DNA from: Ruminococcus sp.
Lineage (GTDB): Bacteria > Bacillota > Clostridia > Oscillospirales > Acutalibacteraceae
Direction of reading: 5' to 3'
Length of the DNA: 64,000 nt
Assembly: GCA_017404145.1 (NCBI GenBank)
Contig: JAFRCW010000017.1
Coordinates: 35,693 to 99,692 of the forward strand
Below, one piece after another: positions 1-8,054 of the stretch. Under the pieces are notes generated by a model. The model searched no databases. It worked only from the letters and a program-made list of their open reading frames with translations, and was not told the DNA's origin. The position numbers were made by a program, and so were the translations under genes. Position 1 is the stretch's first letter. Every line of letters begins with the position of its first letter.

Positions 1-836
1 CGAATCTTCTCGCCTCGGAGTATAATGCGTTCCTTTTGATTGGGCTTTTCCTCTGACATAATATCTCTGATTACCAGAGTGTTCAGAGTTCCCTCGTCCT
101 GCATTTTTCGCATACGAATGGTCTGCGCGTGTGACGGAGTAGATTGTGTCACCTCGATTTCTTCCAATACATCTTTCTGGTAATCGTAATCAAGATATGA
201 CAACTCAACGGCAGGGCGCATTTTGATGCTGCCCTCGTCCACTAAATCCAACAATTCAGGGATAAGGTGAGTTAAGCGGATATAGCGGCGGATTTGCTCT
301 CTGCTTTCTCCAACTTGTTCGCCTAATTCTTCGTTGCTGCGCAACCGTTCAAATTCTGACACCACTGGTGTCACATTTTCTTTCTTCGGTCTGCCTGCCT
401 GTCGCTTCATAGCTTCAAGTCGCATTTTATACGAAAATGCTTTTTCGCTCGGCAGAATGGAAGAACGCTGAAAATTGCTCTCAACCATATAGATGATAGC
501 TTCATCACGCGACAAATCTTTAATCTCGCTGCGGAGAGTGGAAAGACCTGCAAGCTCACAGGCGCGTTTCCGTCTGTGTCCGCTGACAAGCTCATATCTC
601 CCGTCCTCCTTTTCACGAAGGACAGCAGGAGTTAAAACACCGCGCGATTTGATGCTATCGACAAGCTGTTGCATATCCTCGTCATCACGAACGTGAAAAG
701 GATGGTCGGGGAAATCGTCAATCAGTTCCAGAGGAATGTCCCTGATCTTGTCGAGCTTCGCTTCGTCGCGCTCCTCCTGCGTAGAGAAAAGGTCATCGTA
801 CTTCGGAAGATCGAAGTCGCTCTTTCTTTTTGGCAT
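1..836 (-). CDS. ParB-family partition protein (3' end outside window)
   Basis: DNA-binding protein of the ParB/Spo0J family, which loads on parS-like sites and works with ParA to segregate a plasmid or integrated element. The visible N-terminal 278 codons start MPKRKSDFDLPKYDDLF. They include the ParB N-terminal nuclease-fold segment (IPLELIDDFPDHPF, then LVSGHRRKRACELAG, the conserved G-H-R-R box) and a helix-turn-helix region (LGEQVGESREQIRRYIRL). The start at 836 overlaps the end of parA by 44 bases, so translation is probably coupled. The C-terminal dimerisation part lies beyond base 1. The family call is firm. Membership of a mobile element rather than the chromosomal parAB locus is inferred from the neighbours (Fic, small ORFs, insertion junction). 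Confidence 0.88.
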   Translation of the reverse strand, partial: MPKRKSDFDLPKYDDLFSTQEERDEAKLDKIRDIPLELIDDFPDHPFHVRDDEDMQQLVDSIKSRGVLTPAVLREKEDGRYELVSGHRRKRACELAGLSTLRSEIKDLSRDEAIIYMVESNFQRSSILPSEKAFSYKMRLEAMKRQAGRPKKENVTPVVSEFERLRSNEELGEQVGESREQIRRYIRLTHLIPELLDLVDEGSIKMRPAVELSYLDYDYQKDVLEEIEVTQSTPSHAQTIRMRKMQDEGTLNTLVIRDIMSEEKPNQKERIILRGEKI

Positions 837-1617
837 CGTTAAGCACCTCCTTAGTGAAAGCGGAATATGCCAGCGCCGCCTTGCTGTTTGCTTCATAAGC
901 GTAAATACTCTTGCCTTTGGAAGATACTTCTGCCGCTTTTACGGCGATAGGGATTTTTGTCTTGAAAATTCTGACAGCACTTCCGAAGTTTTCATATATC
1001 GCTTCTGTGGTGCTTTTGGCAAGGTTTGTCCTGTTATCGACGAGAGTGAGCAAAATGCCGTCTATCGACAAATTAGGATTAGTATGCGCCTTTACCTTTG
1101 AAACTGTCCGAAGGAGCTGTGTCATCGCCCTTGCAGGCAAATACTGAGCCTGTACGGGAATAACTACGCTGTCCGCAGCAGTTAAAGCATTTAAGGTCAG
1201 CATACCGAGTGACGGTCTGCAATCAATCAGAACATAGTCATAGCCGGACTTTACCTTATTCAGATAGCTTTTCAGAATGTTCTCGCGGCTCATTGCCGTA
1301 ACAAGATACATTTCCAAGCCCTCTAAATCCGTATTGGACGGAATCAGGTCAACACCTTCGCTGTGGTGGAGAATACCGCTTGAAGCGTCTGTTGCTTCGT
1401 CGCTGATAATCTCGTGCATTTTGGTAGCGAGGGTTATCGGTATCTCGTCAACTCTCTGCCATCCAAGACAGGTTGTTAAATCTCCTTGCGGATCACAGTC
1501 AACAAGGAGTACCTTTTTACCCTGCATAGCCAAGCCTATGCCTAAATTCATTGTGGTGGTAGTTTTACCTACGCCGCCTTTCTGATTGCAAACGGCTATT
1601 GTTTTACAGTTTGGCAT
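793..1617 (-). CDS. ParA-family partition ATPase
   Basis: Walker-type ATPase of the ParA/Soj/MinD family, 274 residues. The deviant Walker A motif is KGGVGKTT at residues 13-20, followed by LLVDCDPQGDLT (about 47-58) and the Walker B segment VLIDCRPSLGMLTLNAL. I place the start at 1617 rather than further upstream because AAAGGAGG sits 8 bases before this ATG. The family binds DNA non-specifically when ATP-bound and moves ParB-parS complexes. It is cotranscribed with the overlapping parB. Length and motif set match plasmid/ICE ParA proteins of Firmicutes. A chromosomal Soj role cannot be ruled out from this window alone. Confidence 0.92.
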   Translation of the reverse strand: MPNCKTIAVCNQKGGVGKTTTTMNLGIGLAMQGKKVLLVDCDPQGDLTTCLGWQRVDEIPITLATKMHEIISDEATDASSGILHHSEGVDLIPSNTDLEGLEMYLVTAMSRENILKSYLNKVKSGYDYVLIDCRPSLGMLTLNALTAADSVVIPVQAQYLPARAMTQLLRTVSKVKAHTNPNLSIDGILLTLVDNRTNLAKSTTEAIYENFGSAVRIFKTKIPIAVKAAEVSSKGKSIYAYEANSKAALAYSAFTKEVLNDAKKKERLRSSEVR

Positions 1618-1747
1618 CGTTATACCTCCTTTCGTTAGATTCATAGCTCCCAACTGTAATAGCAGCTATGTATGACTTTTTTATGGTGCTGCTATCTAAA
1701 AATGGGCATAAAAAAACTGCCTGTTATGAAAACAGACAGCTTATAAA

Positions 1748-1930
1748 TCAGTTTGTATATACGACTTTGAGATTCTTTGTCCTCGCCTTGCTGAATTTGA
1801 TTAACAGCTCGTCAACCGCGTCGGTATATCTGCCTTCGCTGATAAGCTCGTTTTTCAGCTCAACAAGAGCGTTGATGATCTGAGTATATTCATTACCTGT
1901 CAGGTATAAATGGTATTTGGGGCTTTTCAT
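1748..1930 (-). CDS. Small hypothetical protein upstream of parA
   Basis: A 60-residue protein (starts MKSPKYHLYLTGNEYTQIIN) with an excellent ribosome binding site, AAGGAGG, 9 bases before the ATG. It is predicted all-helical, with a charged end and no Cys pairs or membrane segment. It lies 130 bases upstream of parA on the same strand and probably shares its transcript. Small ORFs of this type next to ParA genes are common cargo of Firmicute conjugative elements, but I do not recognise a named domain. Function unknown. Confidence 0.65.
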   Translation of the reverse strand: MKSPKYHLYLTGNEYTQIINALVELKNELISEGRYTDAVDELLIKFSKARTKNLKVVYTN

Positions 1931-2054
1931 AATGCACTACCTCCTTACGCTTTCATTATATATGGAAAGGCACGATATATAAAGTATGCGTTTTCTCGGT
2001 ATGTAGGCGAGCCGAAAGACAAGCTCTCGGCTCACCGTTGAAAGGAGATGAAAG

Positions 2055-2102
2055 ATGAAAAACAAAATGTTAGTAGAAATCAAAAATGTTATATTGCATT
2101 GA
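2055..2102 (+). CDS. Possible 15-residue peptide or leader
   Basis: ATG at 2055 follows AAAGGAGATGAAAG, a strong ribosome binding site, and opens 15 codons (MKNKMLVEIK...) before TGA. A hairpin made of AGCCGA and TCGGCT arms lies just upstream (about 2010-2033). No homolog is recognised. It could be a leader peptide or the remnant of a broken gene. Confidence 0.2.
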   Translation: MKNKMLVEIKNVILH

Positions 2103-2143
2103 AATCACGCAATAATAATGGATAGATTTATTCCCTAAGCGGG

Positions 2144-2178
2144 TTGACTATTCGCCTAATTTGTTCTATAATTTAGGC
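2144..2178 (+). promoter_or_regulatory. Promoter and palindromic operator of the Fic gene
   Basis: TTGACT (2144-2149), a 17-base spacer and TATAAT (2167-2172) form a near-consensus sigma-A promoter. An inverted repeat GCCTAATT (2154-2161) / ATTTAGGC (2171-2178) straddles the -10 box, a position typical of repressor binding. The predicted transcript begins near 2179, which supports the downstream ATG at 2206 as the Fic start. Confidence 0.7.
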
Positions 2179-2205
2179 ATTAATAATGGTAGTGAGGCGA
2201 TTATT

Positions 2206-3258
2206 ATGAGAGAATTCGACTACACAAAACTAAAAAACAGGTCTTGGGATAACGAGATTCTCGGTCTTGTCGCTCAAATTCACGAGTGCAAGGGCAGGCA
2301 AGAGCTTTATTTGAAGCAAAAGCCCAATGAACTTGAAAAGTTGGTTGAAATCGCTATGGTGCAAAGCACGGAAGCGTCCAATGAAATAGAGGGTATTCGT
2401 ACCACTAACACAAGATTAAAACAGCTTTTTGCCGACAAGACCACCCCAAAAAACCGCGATGAAAAGGAAATAATGGGATACAGAGATGTTCTTAACACGA
2501 TCCACGAAAACTATGAGTACATCCCTATAAGAACAAATTATATCCTTCAACTCCACAGAGATTTATACAAGTATTCCGAGAAAAGCATCGGCGGTACATT
2601 CAAGAATACACAGAACTATATCAGCGCAACAGACGCTGCCGGAAACAGCTTTGTGATCTTTACACCTGTTGCTCCGTTTGAAACGCCGAGCGCTGTTGAC
2701 GCTATTTGTGATAGCTTTAACCGAGTTGTTGATACAAAAGAAATTGATTCGCTGATCCTCATTCCTACTTTCATCCACGATTTTCTTTGCATACACCCTT
2801 TCAATGACGGAAACGGAAGAATGAGCAGACTGCTGACTACCTTGCTTTTATATAGAACAGGTTATGTTGTCGGCAGATATATCTCTCTGGAAAGTAAAAT
2901 CGCCAAAAACAAAGGGCTGTATTATGACGCTCTTGAGGAATGCCAGAAAGGCTGGAACGAAGGATCAGAAGACCCGTCACCGTTCATAAAATATCTACTT
3001 CGAACAATTCTGGCTGCCTATCGTGATTTTGAGGATAGAGTGCAAATTGTCAGCGAAAAATTAAGCTCTACGGAAATTGTCCGCAGAGCTGTCGGATATA
3101 AAATCGGTAAGTTTACGAAAAGCGAGATAATGGAGCTTTGTCCTACAATCGGAAAGGCGTCCGTTGAAAATGCTCTAAAAAAACTGATTTCGGAAGGCGT
3201 TATCGTCCGACACGGCGGCGGACGTTCAACCTTCTATACAAGAAGCGATGCGTATTAA
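2206..3258 (+). CDS. Fic-domain protein (AMPylase type) with class II inhibitory motif
   Basis: A 350-residue Fic/DOC family protein. Fic enzymes transfer AMP or another phosphoryl group from a nucleotide to a hydroxyl side chain of a target protein. The active-site motif HPFNDGNGR is complete at residues 197-205. The N-terminal region carries SNEIEG at 58-63, matching the [S/T]xxxE[G/N] inhibitory helix that occludes the ATP site in class II Fic proteins, so toxin and restraint are in one chain. The last about 60 residues look like a winged helix (KFTKSEIMELCPTIGKASVE), common in Fic proteins that regulate their own promoter, and a palindrome does overlap this promoter. The targets are unknown. 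It probably acts as element cargo for stability or defence. Confidence 0.9.
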   Translation: MREFDYTKLKNRSWDNEILGLVAQIHECKGRQELYLKQKPNELEKLVEIAMVQSTEASNEIEGIRTTNTRLKQLFADKTTPKNRDEKEIMGYRDVLNTIHENYEYIPIRTNYILQLHRDLYKYSEKSIGGTFKNTQNYISATDAAGNSFVIFTPVAPFETPSAVDAICDSFNRVVDTKEIDSLILIPTFIHDFLCIHPFNDGNGRMSRLLTTLLLYRTGYVVGRYISLESKIAKNKGLYYDALEECQKGWNEGSEDPSPFIKYLLRTILAAYRDFEDRVQIVSEKLSSTEIVRRAVGYKIGKFTKSEIMELCPTIGKASVENALKKLISEGVIVRHGGGRSTFYTRSDAY

Positions 3259-3293
3259 GGTATCGTTACCGATTCTATGATTCTTTTTTATTA

Positions 3294-3527
3294 TCAATCA
3301 TAGCTATCATCTTCATACTCCTTAACATCATAAATCCGCTCCATATATGGACAATGATACAGATCACATATTTTAGCACCATCCTCACTAACGCCGTGAA
3401 AGTGACGGCAGAATTGGCAATCATATTCTGATGGGACAGAAGAGTATAGATAAGACCATTCGTATTCGCTTAATTCTTCGGGATGTCCGCTGTCTAACTC
3501 ACGGTCAAGATTTAAACCTATTATCAT
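3294..3527 (-). CDS. Small Cys-rich protein, possible zinc binder
   Basis: A 77-residue protein, start chosen at 3527 because GAAGGAGG lies 7 bases upstream. The N-terminal half is acidic (LDRELDSGHPEELSEYEW). The second half has CQFCRHFHG followed by CDLYHCPYM, giving four cysteines and two histidines spaced like a small zinc site. No named family is recognised. It converges with the Fic gene with 35 bases between the stops and belongs to the mobile-element end. Confidence 0.6.
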   Translation of the reverse strand: MIIGLNLDRELDSGHPEELSEYEWSYLYSSVPSEYDCQFCRHFHGVSEDGAKICDLYHCPYMERIYDVKEYEDDSYD

Positions 3528-3545
3528 ATTTCCTCCTTCAACATT

Positions 3546-3585
3546 AAAAGAGCTGACTTTGCTTCTATGCAAAATCAGCTCTTTT
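3546..3585. terminator. Hairpin with AAAAGAGCTGA / TCAGCTCTTTT arms
   Basis: Perfect 11-base inverted repeat at 3546-3556 and 3575-3585 with A-rich and T-rich flanks, so it could stop transcription on either strand. It lies just upstream of the Cys-rich gene and would insulate it from the SASP promoter. Confidence 0.5.
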
Positions 3586-3688
3586 CAGCTTTACTTTTAT
3601 GTATTTTTTGAAGTTAAGTAAACAGATTTTTGTGTTTTTTTGATTGTTTGATGTGTTTGAACGCCTACTATGGCATTTTTTGTGATCT

Positions 3689-3823
3689 TCAAAACCCGCA
3701 TAAAATCTGACTTTTTAATTTTTCGAGATGTGATTGAAAGCCTACGTCAGAAGCAGCTTCCATCTTGAAGCGCTCGAGAGCCTCTCTAGCCTCGGGAACA
3801 GCGATGTTGGACTTGTTAGCCAT
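3689..3823 (-). pseudogene. Truncated alpha/beta-type small acid-soluble spore protein
   Basis: The ATG at 3823 follows AAAGGAGAA and encodes MANKSNIAVPEAREALERFK, then MEAASDVG. This is the classic start of a DNA-protecting SASP, including the germination-protease region (E-x-A-S). The family normally continues with a conserved glycine-rich second half (GVN...GYNGDLT... and GGxMVK-like motifs). Here the match ends abruptly after codon 28, and 16 unrelated codons lead to TGA at 3689. The gene therefore reads as cut by insertion of the element to its left. The missing 3' half would be expected beyond the other end of that element. The N-terminal match is strong. Disruption by insertion is inferred. 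Confidence 0.8.
3732..3746. other. Putative insertion junction (attachment site) in the SASP gene
   Basis: Similarity to SASP stops at codon 28 (about base 3740), coding GACGTAGGC. To the left the sequence is AT-rich and leads into the Fic/ParAB element. A recombination core would lie within these few bases. The partner end is outside the window, so the exact crossover and any target duplication cannot be read. Confidence 0.5.
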
Positions 3824-4504
3824 TGTTGGTTCTCCTTTTTCTTCTTTCAGAGAATTATAAATACAACCCTCTTACTTTGGTTTGTGACAGACTTGCTGTC
3901 CGACGGGGCGACACAGACGCCGCTTTCCCGCGGCGTCTGCCGCAAAGGAGAAAAGGGCGTTTGAGTTCGCCGCGGCTTTTTGAGCCGCAGTAATATTATG
4001 TGTTTTCATTTGTCGGATATTGATAGCAATTTTTGACAGTTTTTGAGGCGCTGTATAGAGTTGCAGGGCGTAGAGCGCAGAGTAAAAATGATGGATGTTA
4101 AATGATAAACGATAAGTGAAGAGCTGTGGGCGGGCTCTGCCCTCGCTTGATTATGAAGTATGAAATGTAAAGGGCGTCGTATAGAGTGGTAGGGAGGGGG
4201 CTTGCTCCCGCCGGAAACTTAGAAAAACAGAAACCTTTTTCGTCTGCGTACAAACATCATCCGTAGGGCACGATGCCCTCATCGTGCCGAAACGTTGCTA
4301 TTATCAATATCGGTTCTTGGATATGTCGGTTCATTTCTACTCCTGTATGAAATGACCGATCATATCAAAACGCTACCGCAACCGGCAAGCCGTGGCGCCT
4401 TGCCCTACAACTCTATGCGGCGTATGTTAACAAGGGGGGTGAAACTATTTACGTATATTCACCTCCCTTTTCTTTTCGTTTTCCCTATACGGCATTCTGC
4501 GGCA
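3824..4504. repeat. Intergenic region with repeat-derived hairpins
   Basis: No convincing gene. It holds GC-rich hairpins such as GACGCCGC...GCGGCGTC (about 3920-3945), a segment resembling other repeats in the window (AAGTGAAGAGCTGTGGGCGG near 4110), and a GTAGGG-type hairpin at 4267-4288 with arms GGCACGATG / CATCGTGCC around CCCT. Related copies occur near 19.4 and 61.5 kb. Confidence 0.5.
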
Positions 4505-4543
4505 GGAAAAAAATTCTCCCGACAGTTTATAAACCGCCGGGAG
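4505..4543 (-). terminator. Terminator of the lipoprotein gene
   Basis: Arms CTCCCG (4516-4521) and CGGGAG (4538-4543) with an inner GTTTATAAAC palindrome. On the minus strand they are followed by AATTTTTTT. It lies 100 bases past the stop of the minus-strand lipoprotein gene. Confidence 0.65.
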
Positions 4544-4642
4544 AGCTTCAGTTTACGAAAGGGCTTACTAGTGAAATCATATCGTATGAAGGATATATAA
4601 TGTCGAAATTAGTTTTTCGGTTAAAAATGCAGGGGAAAAGAT

Positions 4643-6067
4643 TTATTGTTCGATTGTGATTGTGGATTGAGAGATGATATTAGACTTTGTATCTTTGATT
4701 GCGACATCAAGTTTGATGGACTTAATCGCATCAGCGCTGATGATACCGGATTCGTTTTCAAAGGAGGACAGTTCAAGATCAAGAACTGCAGATTCACCCG
4801 CAGAAACCTCTTTTGCTGATAACATAAAGATATATGCTTTGTCATTAACAGTGACCTGTTGAAAAAGTTCTTCTGATTCCCCTAATTGAATTTTGATTGC
4901 TTCTGAAGAATTGTTTTCTGCAAGGAAGAGAAGATGAGTGCTGCTGAAACTAACCATTTCGCTGTTATTGCTATCGTCTTTCGCGCCAATATAAACGAGA
5001 CGGATATTACCGGTGCTAAACACCTCTTTTCCGTCATTTCCGAAACTGCTCGCGTTGTCGGAGAGTTTCACAGTGATATTTTCTGTTTCGGCAACCTTCA
5101 TATTATCAGAGTTAAACATCTCTATGCTAAATGAAACTGAACTGAGATCATCAATATCAAAAGCATCTTTGTACTCTTTGAGATAGTTGTCCAAATTGAT
5201 TCCGAGCAGGCATTTTTTATCCGCGGAAATCGTTTCGGATTCTACAGCGGAGGAATAGACTGTCAGTCCGTTGACACCTAATCCGTAAAGGCGGATTCTG
5301 AGCGATCCCGGATTATGATTGACAAATTCCAATATCAGGCTTTGGTCGGAGTCTTTGTTGACAATCAAAGCTTCTGAGAGTATCTCAACGTTACTTTCCG
5401 AATATATCTTCTCGTCTGAGAAATAGTCGAGAGAATATCCAACTGCTGTTTGAACGCTTTTGTTTTGTACGGCTTTGAGATAGGTATCCTCATCTATGTC
5501 ATAGCTTGCTGCCGCAGAGGTGTTGATTAAAACAGGACCGGAGCGGAAAGAATCGGAATCATCGTCCGATATTTCAAAGCCAACCTGTATTTGAGCAATT
5601 TTGTTAATGCCGAGGATTGTCATTTCACTGTATGAAAAGGACATTGTATCTTCTTCTGTATTTTCCGCAGCAACTTCACAATTAAGATATCCATCACTAA
5701 GCATATAGCCATTAACAGCGTTTTCACTGCAAGAAATGGTACCTGCATGAACGGTGTAATTTTTGTCGCTGAGGTTTTCTATTCTCAGCGATAATTCTAC
5801 TGAGTAGCTGTTATAAATAAGCTCAGTAGCAGTGATTTTAATATTGTTTTGGTCATAGAGGGTGGTTTCTTCAATGGTTACGGTTTTGTCGAACGCAGGA
5901 AGAAAATCATCGTTGTCCGAATCATTTTCCGTGCTTTTCTCAATTGTCGAAGCATCAGAGTCGCTGGTTGTAGTGATTTCTGATGAGGTATTGCTTTGAC
6001 ATGCGGCAAGCACTGTTGTCAGGCAAAAGACTATAAGTGCGATTATTATTTTTTTTGTTTTACTCAT
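4643..6067 (-). CDS. Secreted lipoprotein of unknown function
   Basis: A 474-residue protein with a lipoprotein signal peptide: basic start MSKTKKI, hydrophobic core, and lipobox LAAC with the modified cysteine at residue 23. A Ser/Thr/Asp-rich linker follows (about 25-60), then a long extracytoplasmic part rich in beta-strand patterns. Segments like VELSLRIENLSDKNYTVHAG and LILEFVNHNPGSLRIRLYG recur, suggesting two or three similar Ig-like or DUF-type sandwich domains. I prefer the second ATG (6067), which is properly spaced from AGAAAGG. It is monocistronic, with terminators on both sides. The role is unknown, possibly surface binding. Confidence 0.75.
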   Translation of the reverse strand: MSKTKKIIIALIVFCLTTVLAACQSNTSSEITTTSDSDASTIEKSTENDSDNDDFLPAFDKTVTIEETTLYDQNNIKITATELIYNSYSVELSLRIENLSDKNYTVHAGTISCSENAVNGYMLSDGYLNCEVAAENTEEDTMSFSYSEMTILGINKIAQIQVGFEISDDDSDSFRSGPVLINTSAAASYDIDEDTYLKAVQNKSVQTAVGYSLDYFSDEKIYSESNVEILSEALIVNKDSDQSLILEFVNHNPGSLRIRLYGLGVNGLTVYSSAVESETISADKKCLLGINLDNYLKEYKDAFDIDDLSSVSFSIEMFNSDNMKVAETENITVKLSDNASSFGNDGKEVFSTGNIRLVYIGAKDDSNNSEMVSFSSTHLLFLAENNSSEAIKIQLGESEELFQQVTVNDKAYIFMLSAKEVSAGESAVLDLELSSFENESGIISADAIKSIKLDVAIKDTKSNIISQSTITIEQ

Positions 6068-6115
6068 AATTTTCATCCTTTCTATTTTTGGTAATTATTC
6101 TATGAATAAAAAATC

Positions 6116-6149
6116 ACCGTGTACATCTATAATGATACACGGTTTTTTT
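6116..6149. terminator. Bidirectional terminator between kinase and lipoprotein genes
   Basis: ACCGTGTA (6116-6123) pairs with TACACGGT (6136-6143), flanked by AAAAAAT on the left and TTTTTTT on the right. It would stop transcription from the upstream minus-strand kinase gene. Confidence 0.75.
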
Positions 6150-6232
6150 CGTATTTGTTATGCTGTCAGCATAACTTTGTTGATTTTATTATGATATAAT
6201 ACAGCTATCAAAGGAATACGGTGGGTTTAACG

Positions 6233-7351
6233 CTAGAAATGCAGATAACCCGCGTTATACAGGCTGATCATAACGATAAAGGTCACGACGCCCAGTATCA
6301 GACTCAGCGTTCCGAAAAGACCTTTGACGATACGCCTGCCGCGAAGATCCTTTGTGAACACTCTGGTGTATTTTCCGACGTCGCCATAGAGCAGATAGGG
6401 GAACAGGGTGAAAAATCCGAAGACTTCGAACATCATAAATACATGAGCCAGTATGACAGGCGCTGTGTATTGATAACCGTACGAGATGGGACTCAGCAGC
6501 GCAATCAAATAGATCAGCAAAGCCAGAACGTATATGACGATTCCGAACACCGTCAGGATCTTCGGGAAAACGTGCTTGGAGCGAAAGCCGGGGATCGGAC
6601 GCACCCTAAGCTCTTCGATCTCGTCCCGTTTGTGTCGGAGGATGTATCTTCTGTCGTTTTGCAGGACGGCTTTGAGATGCTCCGCGCTGTCGTAGCGTGC
6701 GTCGGGATCGATCTCGATACATCTTTCTATAACAGGGCGAAGGGCTCCCGCATAAAGCTTTTCAGAGGGAATGCTGCCGGTCAACAGATAGTTGAGCAGC
6801 GCGCCGCAGGAGTAAATATCCGCCCGCCGGTCGGTTTGCTGAAAACCGAACTGCTCCGGAGAGGTGTAGCCGACCGTGCCGAGGATATCGGTATCTTTGC
6901 TCTTTTCTTCCTTGACGGTCCTGACGATGTCGTAGTCAATGATTTTGACCGTGCCTGCGGTGGTGATCATAACGTTGGAGGGATTGATATCCCGATGGAT
7001 GATTCCATGCTGATGGAGAACACAAAGACCAGAGCAGATCGAGATGATGATCGTTTTGGCGTCGTTTTCGGCGTAGACGCCGCGGGTTTCAACAGCGTTT
7101 TTCAGGGTAACGCCTTCGATGTATTCGCACAGACAGACGCACTTGTCCCCGATGAGATCCGCGTCGTAGATACGCATCAGGTTGGGATGACTGAAAGAAG
7201 CAAGTGTCCGCATTGTCTCTAATGCGTCGGGGAGAGCGATTCTTTTGATCATCAGCTGTCCCGTAAGGATATTTCTGACAATGGTGAGCTCGTTTGAAAG
7301 CTTCCTGACCTCTTCGATTTGCCACAGATTGAATTTTTCCCGAATATCCAT
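6233..7351 (-). CDS. Membrane Ser/Thr protein kinase with atypical motifs
   Basis: A 372-residue protein with an N-terminal kinase domain (about 12-240) and three C-terminal membrane segments (about 262-289, 297-325 and 345-367). Lys36 (MIKR) is the ATP lysine, HRDINPSN at 119-126 is the catalytic loop, and an activation segment reads GTVGYTSPEQFG. The glycine loop is hard to see, and the metal-binding DFG motif reads DYD (139-141), so activity may be reduced or altered. It lacks the zinc ribbon shared by the four kinases at 28.9-38.6 kb and is not their close relative. It is divergent from a small regulator gene 118 bases away. The substrates are unknown. Confidence 0.85.
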   Translation of the reverse strand: MDIREKFNLWQIEEVRKLSNELTIVRNILTGQLMIKRIALPDALETMRTLASFSHPNLMRIYDADLIGDKCVCLCEYIEGVTLKNAVETRGVYAENDAKTIIISICSGLCVLHQHGIIHRDINPSNVMITTAGTVKIIDYDIVRTVKEEKSKDTDILGTVGYTSPEQFGFQQTDRRADIYSCGALLNYLLTGSIPSEKLYAGALRPVIERCIEIDPDARYDSAEHLKAVLQNDRRYILRHKRDEIEELRVRPIPGFRSKHVFPKILTVFGIVIYVLALLIYLIALLSPISYGYQYTAPVILAHVFMMFEVFGFFTLFPYLLYGDVGKYTRVFTKDLRGRRIVKGLFGTLSLILGVVTFIVMISLYNAGYLHF

Positions 7352-7468
7352 AGTGTTCCCGCCGGTTGAAAAAGGTTGATGGTTGCGTTTTCTGTTTTTT
7401 ATGTTAATATAAATTCAGACAAAATACAAGACGAACCGATAAAATTTCATATTTTTCAGGAGGATAAA

Positions 7469-7900
7469 ATGAATAAGACGACCGATGAGCTTTTAAAAAG
7501 CCTGAAATCGAAAAAGAATATTGAGGATTTTTTCAAGGAAAACACCTCGGAACTGCTTTTTGACTCTCTCAAGGAACTGATAGAGTTCTATATCAACCAG
7601 AAGAATCTGAAAAAGAGCGAGGTAGTAAGACGCTCTATGCTCGGCAACTACGCCTATAATATTATCAACGGCGACCGTAAAAAGCCCGAGAGAGATAAAC
7701 TGATCATGCTTTGCTTCGGCTTGGAGCTTACTTTCGAGGAAGCGAATGTTCTGCTGAAAAAAAGCTCCAACGCCGAGCTGTATACCCGCAACGGCAGAGA
7801 CGCGGTATTCATCTTTGCGCTTGACAGAAAAATGAGCGTGATCGAAACGAATAACCTGCTGGATGAATACGGCTTTGACCTCCTGCCTCTGCCGAACTGA
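7469..7900 (+). CDS. Small helix-turn-helix-like protein
   Basis: A 143-residue protein. The start at 7469 follows AGGAGG at 7 bases; an upstream in-frame extension has no ribosome binding site. The middle (LIEFYINQKNLKKSEVVRRS to NIINGDRKKPERDKLIMLC) resembles a Cro/XRE-type helix-turn-helix (KSEVVRRSMLGNYAYNIING). The C-terminal part has two helical segments rich in Leu and Asn. It is followed by a strong terminator and sits divergent to the membrane kinase, so it may control or be controlled by it. This pairing is inference. Confidence 0.6.
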   Translation: MNKTTDELLKSLKSKKNIEDFFKENTSELLFDSLKELIEFYINQKNLKKSEVVRRSMLGNYAYNIINGDRKKPERDKLIMLCFGLELTFEEANVLLKKSSNAELYTRNGRDAVFIFALDRKMSVIETNNLLDEYGFDLLPLPN

Positions 7901-7905
7901 CGCTG

Positions 7906-7931
7906 TCCTCCCCTATTTGGGGAGGATTTTT
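7906..7931 (+). terminator. Terminator after the small HTH gene
   Basis: CCTCCCC (7907-7913), a five-base loop and GGGGAGG (7919-7925) followed by ATTTTT. Confidence 0.85.
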
Positions 7932-7992
7932 GTCGTAGTCGATGAGGAATGAACCTATTGTGTTCGGTTTTCTTAAACGATAGCGGTTTTGC

Positions 7993-8021
7993 TGGACAAG
8001 CGGCGTGCTTTGTAGTATGAT
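7993..8021 (+). promoter_or_regulatory. Promoter of the P-type ATPase gene
   Basis: TGGACA (7993-7998), 17-base spacer, TATGAT (8016-8021), placing the transcript start about 27 bases before the ATG at 8055. Confidence 0.55.
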
Positions 8022-8054
8022 AATTATAGATTATTTGTCGAATTTGAGGTTGTT

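Noticed and set aside
3734..3964. Plus-strand 76-codon ORF over the SASP start
   Set aside because: Antisense to the clear SASP N-terminus and its ribosome binding site.
6221..7222. Long plus-strand ORF (333 codons) opposite the membrane kinase
   Set aside because: It lies fully antisense to a kinase with recognisable motifs, has no ribosome binding site, and its composition is that of a shadow frame.
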